Shown piece after piece: positions 1 through 33,600 of a DNA stretch of 64,000 nt. The stretch's first letter is position 1; each line of letters starts with the position of its first letter. The notes under the pieces are model-generated. The model was given only the letters and a program-made list of their open reading frames with translations. It did no database searches and was not told where the DNA came from. The DNA is from Equus caballus (lineage: Eukaryota; Chordata; Mammalia; Perissodactyla; Equidae). The stretch covers positions 16,256,001-16,320,000 of the forward strand of contig NC_091693.1 in assembly GCF_041296265.1 (NCBI RefSeq). The letters are read 5' to 3'. The position numbers and the translations under genes were made by a program.

Positions 1-59
1 GTGTTTAAACTATCAGGCTGCATTAGTTCAAACGCCAGCCCACAGACTTACCAGCCTTG

Positions 60-245
60 TGATCTTGGCCAAGCAGCTGAGCAGTTCTGTGCCTCAGTTT
101 CCCCATTTATAAAATGGGGATAATCCTAGCCCATATGGAGACACTGTGAGAATTGAAAGAGTTCTCGTTTGTAAAGCCCACGGACCAGGGCCTCGCCTAT
201 GTGATTGCTCTGTAAATGTTAGCTACAGTTATTATTCATTGTTCC
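60..245 (+). repeat. MIR SINE
   Basis: Diverged MIR core: GTGCCTCAGTTTCCCC, then TATAAAATGGGG. It lies in MARK4 intron 2. Confidence 0.75.
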
Positions 246-609
246 ACAAGTAGTGCCTTCGAAACAAAGATGTGATGGGTGAATGGTCTGAGATGTCCTC
301 AGACAGGGGCCCCCTCATGGTCTCGGTCACCCTCACACACGCTCACACAGGCCCCTGGAGCATCCCCACCCAGTCACCACTGTGGAATAGGGAATATTTC
401 CCTGGAGAAGGAAGGGTCGTGGTGAGAACGGCATGTGCAAAGGTCCTGAGGCTGAGAGCCCCCATCCAGTAGGAATGGCCCAGGTGTAAGGCTTTCTGTG
501 AGTGGGGGCAAAGAAGGGACATCCCAGGGTGATCTGAGCTGGGGAACCTTTCTCAGCTCGGGGGCCTCTGGAACCATGGCCTTTTCCCACTTCCATCTCC
601 CACCTCCAG

Positions 610-23188
<22,579 letters not shown>

Positions 23189-23830
23189 GCCGCCACGGCC
23201 CCGGGTCCCCTCCCCTTCCTCTTCCTCGTCCCCTCCCCTTGGGGTCAGGGAGGGGATTCTCATTTTGTCATCACCTGAGGTTCCCTGAAGTCGGTTTAGG
23301 GGCCAAGATTGTCCCCTCGGCTGTTCTGCGGGGTCGCTGGGCATGAGAGAAGAGCGAGGGTGCTTGGCAGGGGGAGCTGGCACCTTCCTGGAGCCTCCAG
23401 GAGGTCCTGTCCCCCCTCGCCCTGCCATGGGGCACCTGAGGAGACTCTGGGGGCAGGGCCGGGGCAGAAAGGGAAACTGAGGAAGCTCTTCCATTCCTCC
23501 CGATGGCTCAAGAATTAGGGCTTGGGCAGGGGCCGGAGGAGTTAACTGAGCCTAAAGACTGGAGAATGGGTGGGAGGAGGGCTGGGAGTGGGGGTCCGAG
23601 AGGCAGATTCCTTCCCCTCCCCCTCCCCTCGTGCTCGAACCCCCCTTCCTGCCCCAGGCTGGCGCGGGGCACTTTGTACAAATCCGTGTAAATACCCCCA
23701 CCCCCTCCCCTCTGCAGAGATCTCTCAAGGAGCTGCCGCTGTCACCTCCGGTTTTTAAGTTATTACACCCCGCCCCCGTCAGCCCCTCACCTGCAGCCTG
23801 TCGCCCAATAAACTTAGGAGAGTCCCCCCT
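23189..23830 (+). other. MARK4: MARK4 3' UTR
   Basis: About 640 bp of GC-rich sequence from the long-form stop to just past the polyadenylation signal. The short-form UTR begins earlier, at 22917, and overlaps the KA1 coding sequence. The exact cleavage point is inferred. Confidence 0.75.
23807..23812 (+). terminator. MARK4: MARK4 polyadenylation signal
   Basis: Canonical AATAAA about 620 bp after the long-form stop. Cleavage is expected 12-25 bp downstream. Confidence 0.85.
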
Positions 23831-24084
23831 CCCCCACGCTGCCCCCGGGGTTTTCCTTCCCTGCCCTCCCCTGCAAGTGTGACGAGGAGGAGGTGTGGGA
23901 CCTTGGGCGAGTGGGTCCTCCTTTCTGAGCCTCGGTGTTCTCATCTGCAGAATGGGAGCCGCGGGGGTGCGAGGGTCAAGGGTGACGGTGGAGGAGGGCG
24001 GGGCAGAATCGGCCTCATCCACGGGGCCCCAGTTCCCGTATCGGACCCCACCCACGTCATACTGGACTCTCAACCACTTCTTAC

Positions 24085-24480
24085 TCCGGTAGTACATTTA
24101 TTCAATAAACAGTCATTGACCGGTGCCTACTCCATGCCAGGCCCAGTGCTGGACACGCAGACGCAAGGAGCCCCTGTGTTGGGGGACGTGGGTTCTGACG
24201 CAAACGCTAAAGAAACTGTTGCTTTGGGGAGCCCAGAAAAGAAAGTGAGAGGAGGTTGGGGAAGGTGCTCTGGGGGAACTGGTGCTGGAGTTGGGCTTTG
24301 AAGGATGTGTAGGAGTTGACCAGGTATTGGATATGCCCTGGGCAAAAGCCTGGAAGTGGGAGTGTGTGGTATATCTTCAGAGAACTGTGGGTGGTTTCCG
24401 TGTGGCTGCTATGCTGGGGTGGGTGGAGATTTAGCAAGAGAAATGCTGTATTAGGACTAATAATCCATCTGCCCTTAAGC
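24085..24480 (-). repeat. L2 LINE 3' end
   Basis: TTATTCAATAAACAGTCATT, then GGTGCCTACTCCATGCCAGG. Confidence 0.7.
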
Positions 24481-24499
24481 AAAAATGTATCTGTTTGCT

Positions 24500-24900
24500 T
24501 ATGTTATTTAATAGTCCAAGGGCATCTGGCTTCAGGTATGGCTGGATCCAGGCAGCAGGCCATCTCACCTCTGCTTTTCTCAGTGTGAGTTCCATTCCGG
24601 CAGTTTCATCCAGTGGGCACTCCCGGGTCGCAAAGATGACCCCAGCAGTTCCAAGCTTTCATTCCTCCAGCTTGGTTTCTGCAGCAGAAAGTTCTTCATT
24701 GCCAACTTCCGGCGAAAGTCTGGAGACAGACTCTCATTGGCCCACATAAGTCATGTGATCATCCATGAACCAGTCTCTGTGACTCTGGAGTGGCCCAGCC
24801 GGTACCTAGAGCTGGACTTAGAGGGGGCTCCACAAAGGACAGGCAAGGTGTTGTGAGCAGAAGGGAAGTGGGAGCTTGGTCGACTTAAGCAGTAGAGGGC
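24500..24900 (+). repeat. Old interspersed repeat, family not assigned
   Basis: GGTATGGCTGGATCCAGG and TCTCATTGGCCCACATAAGT match the 10.8-kb type. Confidence 0.5.
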
Positions 24901-25199
24901 CATCCAGTATAGGATGGCAGGGCTTGTTCACCAGGACATTGTGGGCCAAACTGAACAAGCTGGGCTTTGATTCTCGGGCACTGGGGAGCCATGGAGGGTT
25001 CTATGCAAGGAAGAGACTTAGAACTGTCTCAGTTGCCCATTTGGGGCAGGTAGAGTCAACCCTCGTCTTGTTCATGGGGCTGATAGGAACTCAAATGAGA
25101 AACGAAGGGTAGTGAAGATTGAGTGGTCCGTGGGAAAAGTTCAGGGTCTGGGGCAGAACCACATTACTGTCTTAGAAGTGAGGCCGGGATAGGGATCTG

Positions 25200-25830
25200 C
25201 TGAAAGGTGTTTATAGTTGAGAGGGCAGGGAAATGCGCTGTGGAGGTGAACCAAGCATGTCTTGAAGTCTCAATCCCTAAGGGCTTTCTCTGTGCCCAGC
25301 CCTGTGCTGGGGACACAGAGGTGACCGAGACAGCCCCAGCCCTGCCCTCGTGGGGCTCACAGTCCAGGAGGGGAGGCACCTATATCCTCACTGATGGTCC
25401 ACAGTGGGCAAGGCTCGTGTAGGGGAGCCCAGGGGCTGAGGAAGTCCAGAGGGGGCGCCTGCCCCAAGCAAGGAGGGCTTCCTGGTGGAGGGGCATGCAT
25501 TCTAGGCAGAGGGAACAGCCTGTGCAATGGCTGGGAAGCAAGAGAGCACAGGACCTTCAGCAAACGTCGTAGGATGCAGGGTGAGTAGAGAGTCCCTGAG
25601 AGATGCTGGCAGAGCCTTGAAGGTCGTGGAGAGGAACCTGGGCTTTCTTCCAAGGGCACTGGGGAGCCATAGTGAGGTTGTGAGCAAAGGAGAGGCAGGG
25701 GCAGGTTTGTGCTGTGAACGGAGGGAAGCAGGCAGGTCAGAAGAGCAGGGAGGAGGTCGGGGCGGGACAGAAGGTGAGGTGAGAAGGGGTGGGTTTAAGG
25801 CTTATGGGGCGCAATGGGTAGGACAAGCGT
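25200..25830 (-). repeat. L2 LINE body and end
   Basis: GTGCCCAGCCCTGTGCTGGG, GGGCTCACAGTCCAGGAG, GAACAGCCTGTGCAATGGC: reversed L2 consensus blocks. Confidence 0.7.
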
Positions 25831-27089
25831 GCTAGCTGCGAGGTGCCCGGACTGCGGGTTTGGCTGGCTCCCACCCTCCCCGCTGCAGTGTTTGTGGTCT
25901 GTGTGGCCTGGGGGGTGGAGCTGGAGTTAGCGATGGGATCTGCAGTTGGGGACAATATTTCAAGGGACGTCCCAGCGTCTGACAGGTCCTGCCTGCCTTG
26001 ACCTTTGGGGTCTCTTCTCGTTTCAGCAATGTCTCCGGGAACTCTTTGGGACATTCCCTGGGCCTCAGTTTCCCCTCTGTCCAACGGAGAGTAGATTTCT
26101 TGATCCCTAAGAGCTCTTTACCTGTGTGACTTAAGGTTTGAAAAAGCGCCTCCTCCAGGTCACAGAGGGCTCCGTCTTCTTTACTCTGCCTCACGTTTCC
26201 TTCCGAAACCTTCGCCTTCTTGGGGGCCCACCGTGTGCCCTGGCGGACAGAGGCCTCAGCCTACTGGGGCCCGTAGAAGTGATTGACGTGGCCAACACCC
26301 AATACGTGTTCAGATTCTTCTTGACTTCTATTATCGGCCCCTCCCGCTCCGCCCACGGCCCTTTCCTGGGACCGAGCTCTCCAGAAGGCCCGTCCCCAAA
26401 AACTTTACGGGAATGCTCTGACCCAAGCCCCAGTCTGGAGGAGGAAACAGCTGGAGCAAAGACACTGAGGTGGCAATTGCTGGGTGTAAGGAGAGAAAGT
26501 GTATATAGGAATCATGGGGAAAGAACTGGAAAGATGAGCCTTCAGCAAAGGGTACACATTGCAGTTTGACCTTGAAGAATCGCAAATAATAGGAGTGCGT
26601 TCTAGGAGATGCGGGGAGCCATGGCAGGTTCGTGAGCCAGGTTAGGGAAGTTGAAAAGACTGGTAGCAGCTACAGAGGGATGAAGTCACGCAGCACAGAA
26701 GGCGGCCAGTGAAAAGCATAATGAGGTATATATGATGAGATGCACGGGAGGTCTCAAACTGGAGGCCCGGGGGCCACATTCAAGTCTTAGACGTTTTCTT
26801 GGGCCTGCATTTCTCCCTGGAGTGAACCCTGTGTTAGAGATCTGAGCCTGAGTGATCGGGAGTCGAGTTTGGGAAGGGCCCAAGCTTGGCTATGTGACAC
26901 TGAGCCACACCTCTCTGGATCTCAGATTCCCCCACGGAGCCTTACAATTTTTGGATTTGACTCTGTCCCCTAACTTGGCTTCATTTTAGAGATGTGATAA
27001 AAGATGCCTAGAAAGGGCGAACCACTTCGAAGTCACACAGCGGCCACTTGCAAAAGTCTCTCCTCCCTCCATAAGCATCGCACACAAAG

Positions 27090-27623
27090 CTAAGGCCACC
27101 ATTGCTTTTATTTGTTGCTTTGCGTGGAGAAAAAGCACCAGCCCCAGATGCGCTGGGGAGCTCCACCAGCGAGAGCTCCAGGTGGTGGGCGGAGCTCCGG
27201 AAGACGAGAGCGCGTGAGGGAGGCTTCCTATTGGCCAGAACCCAGAGGATGGAGCCCATTGGTTGGAATTGTGGTTGGAATCGGAACTCCGAGATGGATG
27301 GATAGAGCCCCGGGTGGACCCAACCACGATCGGGCCTCCGGAGGAAAGGGGCGGGGCCAGGGACGAAGGGGCGGGCCTCCAGGGGGCCCGGGCCTCCCGG
27401 GGGCTGGGGCTCCAGCAGTCGACGGCGGCGGGCAGGCTGGGCGCCTACTTCTGGGCGGGGATCATGTCGTCGATGGACTGGCCCTTTTCCAGCTTCTTCT
27501 CCATCTCCACCATGAGCTTCACACCGTCCACCACCAGCTGCACCTGTTCCACCTCGGACGAGCCCAGCCGGTCGGCGTTGGACACGTCGAACACGGAGCC
27601 CACGGCGGCCGTGTCCACGCCCC
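27090..27623 (-). CDS. CKM: CKM exon 8 (coding 27445-27623 plus 3' UTR)
   Basis: Residues 323-381, [20 protein letters not shown] to [12 protein letters not shown], stop TAG at 27445-27447. The 3' UTR is about 355 bp; its end is inferred from the AATAAA. Confidence 0.95.
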
Positions 27624-30600
27624 CTGCGGAAACAGGAGGCAGGGCGTGAGGAGGAAGCAGACGTGCAGGGGCGGGGTCGGGACGCGGCCCCCGTGCCAAC
27701 TGCGACAGCCGCATGTATTGAGTGCCTACTGTGTAACAGGTTGCGTGCACGCAGAGCCCCCTAGACGTCTGTCTATTCAAGCTCCCCCGTCTCCGGCTTT
27801 GGGTACCTCACCCCTCAACCATCCAACAAGAAAATATAGCATGGTGGGTAAGAGTGAGCTCCCGAGCCAGGCTGCCTGGGATCGAACCCCCACCATCCTC
27901 CTCTTTACAGATGGGAAACTGAGGCCCCTAGGAAGCCGGGGACGTACACAAGGTATATTGTACAACCATGATGCTGTCATATTGACTCCTATGAAATAAG
28001 GCGTGCTGATGGCCATTTGCAGAGATAGAAACTGAGGCTCACAGAGCGGCAGCCTCCCCGACCCCAGAACCCGCAGGGATGCCCCCGCTTCCCTTCTGCC
28101 GCCGCAAAGGGCGCGCCCCAGACGCCGCGTGCGGGGCCGCGGGGCCGCACCTGTGCCCCGTTTCTGCAGGCGCAGACGTTTGAGGATCTCCTCGAACTTG
28201 GGGTGCTTGCTCAGGTGCGCCAGCTTCACGTGCACGCCTCCACGCAGCCCCGTGCCCAGGTTGGATGGGCAGGTGAGCACGTAGCCCAGGTGCTCGTTCC
28301 ACATGAAGGGGTGGCCGGCTTTCTTGAAGATCTCCTCAATCTGAGGCAGGGGGAAGAGGACCAGGGGTCAGTGCCAGTGGGGGTCGCCAAACACACGCGC
28401 GACCGGGAGGGCGTTCTGAGGGACAAGGCGTGAGGATGTGAGTGGGGGCGAGGTTCCGAGGGGGCGGGGCTGGAACCCAGGAGGGAGGAGATTCTGTGAG
28501 GAGGGGCCACATGACACAGACAGTGCAAGCATTCCAAGGGTGCTGCGCTCGAAGATGCTTTGGAAGCAGGTTCTAAGAGGCAGAGCCTGAGCATAGGGGA
28601 AGAGCCGGGTTCCAGGGGGCGTGGCCTTGGAAAGTGGGTGGGGTGAGTGCTGGGGGCGGGGCTTGGGCATAGGGAGGAGTCATGGTCCGAGGGGCGGGGC
28701 CTTGGGAAGGGGTGGAGCGGACAGTGAGGGGCGGGGCTTGGGCATAGGGAGGAGTCATGGTCCGAGGGGCGGGGCCTTGGGAAGGGGTGGAGCGGACAGT
28801 GAGGGGCGGGGCTTGGGCATAGGGAAGAGCCCGGGCCCGAGGGGCGGGGCCTTGGGAAGTGGGTGGGGCGGACAGTGAGGGGCGGGGCTTGGGCATAGGG
28901 AGGAGCCCGGGCCCGAGGGGCGGGGCCTTGGGAAGTGGGTGGAGTGGGCAGTGAGGGGCGGGGCTTGGGCATAGGGAGGAGCCAGGGCCGGAGGGGCGGG
29001 GCCTTGGGAAGGAGTGGGGCGGGTGCTGAGGGGCGGGGCTTGGGCATAGAGAGGAGCCAGGGTCCGAGGGGCGGGGCCTTGGGAAGTGGGTGGGGCGGGT
29101 GCTGAGGGGCGGGGCTTTGGCATGGGGAGGAGCCGGGATCCGAGGGGCGGGGCCTTGGGAAGTTGGGGGGCGTACAGGGTGGAGTCAGAAGTCAGTGAGC
29201 GGCAGGCCCTCACCTTCTGCAGCCCGACGCAGAAGCGGCGGAAAACCTCCTTCATGTTGCCCCCTTTCTCCATAGAGATGACTCGGAGGTGGTCCTCCTC
29301 GTTCACCCACACCAGGAAGCTCTTGTTGTCATTGTGCCTAGGGTGGGGGGCAGCAAGAGGCGAAGGAATCAGCTCCGCGGGAACCCCATTCCTCCCTCTT
29401 GCAAACACATGCCCCCCGCTCTTGGGCAGCGGGCCTGTGGGGCAGGAGGCGGGACATCATCGGCTTCTTCAAAACCGCGGAAGCTTAAGCCGGCGGACAC
29501 TAACGGTCCCAGGGTGTGTGAAAGCTCGAATCCTGGGATCAAGGGCTTTTAGGGTCTTAAGTCTTTGAGTCTTAGAATCTCAGAATCTTTAAAAAATAGA
29601 TGCCCGGAATCAGAATGGATAAATCTTGGAAATCCTACATCTGGTCTCAGGACAGACAACCTTCCCATCACATTGTGACATCTCTGGAATAGAGTCTTAG
29701 CGTCATAAAACTTCAGGATCTGGAAATGTTTGAAACCACGGAATCACAGAATCTGAAATGAGTGGGATCTGAGGACCTAAAAATATTTAAAATCTTGAAA
29801 TCTTAGACTCATCCAATCTGGCCAACTTAGAACCCAGACGCTTCAAATCGTTTGAAACCTAGATTCTGGAAAACTTTTTAAATCCTGCCTCTGAGAATCA
29901 GGGATTCAAAGATTCATGGAAAGCCTAACTAGCAACAATAGTTAGTGGTAAAGATCATACTAACAGCCGAGATGGACTGGCACTTCCTGGATACCGGGTG
30001 CTGTTTCCAGTACGTTACGTAAGTGAGCTCATTTAATCCTCAGCTATGAATTAGTGTGATGTCCATTTTACACAGGAGGAAACTGGGGCAGAGAAACAAT
30101 AAATAATGCACCCAAGGTCACACAGCTGCTAAGCGGTGGCCCTGGGATTTGAGCCCAGGGAGTCTGGCTCGAGCCTGAGTTCCTAACTGCCACCTCTCTG
30201 GTCCAAGTTTCCCAAAATGTGACACACAGACCACAGGGAAGGCAGGGGCGGGGGGGCAAGATCATTTTCTGGGGCACTTGGCAAGGTCATTATTTGTAGG
30301 GTCTTGACATTGGTGGAGGAGTGAGGAGGAAGGTGAGGGGGGGACGGGAGGGGGTTGGGGGGAAGGGGCTGCCCTGGGACAGGGGGCACCTCACCAGATG
30401 CCACGGGCGTCGGGCCAGTCTCGGGCCATGCCTGAGGCCAGCAGCAGCGGGGACACGGGCTTGTCGAACAGGAAGTGGTCGTCGATGAGCTGCTGTTGCT
30501 CCTGCTCCGTCATGCTCTTCAGAGGGTAGTACTTCCCCTTGAACTCACCCGTCAGGCTGTTGAGGGCTGAGGGGCCACACGGCAGCGTGGTCAGCAGCCT

Positions 30601-33600
30601 GCCCACCTCAAGCAGGGTGTGGGGGCCCAGGGACCCCTCACTGCTGTCCCTAACAGACCTGGACCTTGGCCCCGTGGAGGTCCTAAAGGCGACTATACGC
30701 GATGTAAACCCAAATTCATGACATCCCCTGAAGCATGCTCTTCCCCTGTCTGCCCGGGTCCCCGGAACAGCCACCCCAAGTGCTCTCTCCCAAGTGGACT
30801 CTCCCTTCACACCCTGCCCCTCGCATCCAGTGCACCGGCAAGCAACACTATCCCGGTGCCCACTCCAGAAAGTCAATGTCTCAGGAATCTGGGGAGCCAT
30901 CAGTCAAAATTACTATCATACAGTATATATAGGATTCGCATATATTCCTATGCATAATAATTATACGTTTTGTGGATAATAAATATATGTATATATGCAT
31001 AATATTTACATAATATATACATATTTATATACATTTTATACATTACTATATATATACTATATGTATACTATACTATATATATACTATACTATATACTATA
31101 GTATATTGTTAAAAATAAAATATGTAAACTTACAATTGACTAAATTATACTTAAAACAAAGGTAATAAATCCTCAAAACTATCACTTCCTGATTATTCTA
31201 CTACATTTACCATCATCTATATTCTTGAAGCCACTTTCATCTATCGTATCTGTGTGGCGGAAATACTATATAATGATTTGCTGCCTGGCATCTCTTTGCG
31301 TCTCTTCCCGTCTCTGTATGACGTCACGTTGATAACTTACAATTGGCCGTGGTGGGAGAATTTACCCCACAGAAATTGGCAGCCATTGCAAATCAGGGCT
31401 TTTTTTTTTTTTTTTTTTTGAGAGCCAGTTGTTAAACATTTACCGGAACAACCATAGTCCTATGGGTTTTACCTCCAAAACATACCCACTCTTTCTCTGC
31501 ATCCCATTGCTATCCCTCATCCCTTGCCTGGACCACTGCGGTTGTCCCCTCCTGGTCTCTCTGCTCCTTCTTTGCTGGCAGTCTTTTCCCCACTCAGCAG
31601 CCAGAGGGATCCATGGAAGTCTGAACCAGTCCCTCCTCTGCGCGCCACCCTCCCATGGCTTCCACCTTCCAACAGCCCACAGGCTCTGCACAACCTGCCC
31701 GCCTGCAGCCCTCTGTCCTCGACTCCTCCCCTCTCCCCCTCGCCCGCGCGGCTTCAGCCACTCAGATCTCCTTGCTCTTCCTCCCACACACCTTCCCACC
31801 TCAGCGGCTTGGCACTTGCTGTTCCACCTGCCTGGAATTTTTCCCAAGGCAGGCTCCTCCTTGTCAATCAGGTCTCAAACCCTCCTTTCTAAGCTAGCTC
31901 CCCTCCGTCATCCTCTGCCACACCCCTTGTTTCGTGGCTTCATGGCCCTTTGGAATTATCTTGTTCTTTGCTTGATTGGTTTCTGTGTTTCTTCTCATCT
32001 CCGCAGCAGGCTAACAGCCCTGTGAGAGCTGTGACCTTGTTCATCTTATTCACCTTGGGGGCCCCAGCTCCCCACACAGGGCCATAAGAACCGCAAATGT
32101 TTGCTGGATGGATGAATGGATGGATGGATGGATAGATGGATGCATGCATGCATGCATGGATAGATGCATGGATGGACGCATGCGTGCGTGGATAGTTGCG
32201 TGCATGGGTGCATGGGTGGATAGATGCATGGATGGGTGGATGGATGGGAGGGTGCATGGACGGATGGATGCATGCATGCATGCATGGGTGGATGCATAGA
32301 TGGTTGGATGGATGCATGGATGTCAGGACTCCGGTGCAGGTGGGCATCTGCATGGATCTGTTCAAGGCCCCTCATGTCTTAACAGCCCCCCAGACTTCCA
32401 CCAGGGATAATACTGCCAGCTGTCACTCACCAAGCAGCCATTATTTACCAAGCTCCTTCCGTGTTTTGGGATATGGGGGCCCAGGGAGCCAGAGACCTGC
32501 CCACGGAGGAGCAGAGCCAGAGCTGGGTGAGCCCAGGGTGGGCAGGGTAGGGGTCTCACCTTCCACGGAGAGTTTCTCCACCGCCCTGCGCTCCCCGCGG
32601 GAGCAGTGGGGGGGCAGCGTGTAGCCCTTGATGCTGCGGCCAGTGCGGACGCGGCTGCTGAGCACGTAATGAGGGTCCAGATCGTCTCCACCCTGGAGGA
32701 CGGGTGGGGGTCAGGGCCTGGTGGACCCTCCTGGGCGCGCCTCCCCAGCTGCCCCCTCCCCAGCAAGCCCGTCTCCCCCAGATCCTCCATCCTCTCTGGC
32801 TCGCTGCTGTCTTCTCATCTGTCCCTATTTTTTTCTCCAAACCTCTCTTCCCCGCTATTTCTGTTTCTCTTCTTCTCTCTCCCTGTCTGTCTTCCCATCT
32901 CTGACCCTCTCCATCCTGTCTCTGTGCCTCTGTTTCTCCCTTCTCTACACGTCTGATTTGTGCTTCTCCCCCCGCCCGTCTCCTTGTCTGTCCCTGTGTC
33001 TCTCTGTCCCTCTCTCTCTTCCCATCTCCCTCTGTCTCTCTCTCCATCTCTGTGTCTCTGAGTGCTCCTTCCCACCTCCGTCCTTCTGCGTCTCTCTCCA
33101 CCTCCGTCCTGCTCCCTCTGCCCTCTGTCCCCCAGGCCTCCCCTCCCCTGGGGGCAGCCGACCTTGAGGTTCTCGTGGTTGAGGTCAGTCTTGTGCTTGT
33201 CGGTGGGTTTGTAGCCCCCATGCCGGTCCTGGATGATGGGGTCGAAGAGTTCCTTGAAAACCACGTAGGACTCCTCGTCACCGGCCACACAGCCCACGGT
33301 CATGATGAAGGGATGACCTGGGGGTGTCAGGGTGGGGTCAGAGGTGCTTGTCCCCAGCAGGGAAGGCCTGGGTTCCTGGGTCCAGTGTAGTCTGTGTGTG
33401 CGTGCACGCACGAGTGTGTGTGTGTGTGTGTGTGTGAGCAGAGCTTCATTCAAGACCTCTGGGTCAGAAGTGAGAAGGCCGAGGGTTGGCAGGACAGGGT
33501 GGGAAGGCTGGGAGAGGTCAAGGTGGCATCTGGGGTGAGAGAAGAATGCTGGGGGGCCCAGCAGAGCAGGAAGGGAGTTTCAGGGGGCCAGTGACAAGGT

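Larger units (their letters stand above)
23835..27085. other. MARK4-CKM convergent intergenic region
   Basis: No gene is visible. The stretch holds old repeats: an L2 end near 24.08 kb, an unassigned old repeat near 24.5-24.9 kb, an L2 body at 25.2-25.8 kb, and diverged sequence with short MIR/L2-like patches at 26.0-27.0 kb. No long open frame has codon use resembling the neighbouring exons. Confidence 0.7.

Noticed and set aside
28226-29408. Proline-rich minus-strand frames of 217-273 codons (PMPKPRPS repeats)
   Set aside because: They are translations of the CKM intron 6 minisatellite joined to out-of-frame exon sequence.
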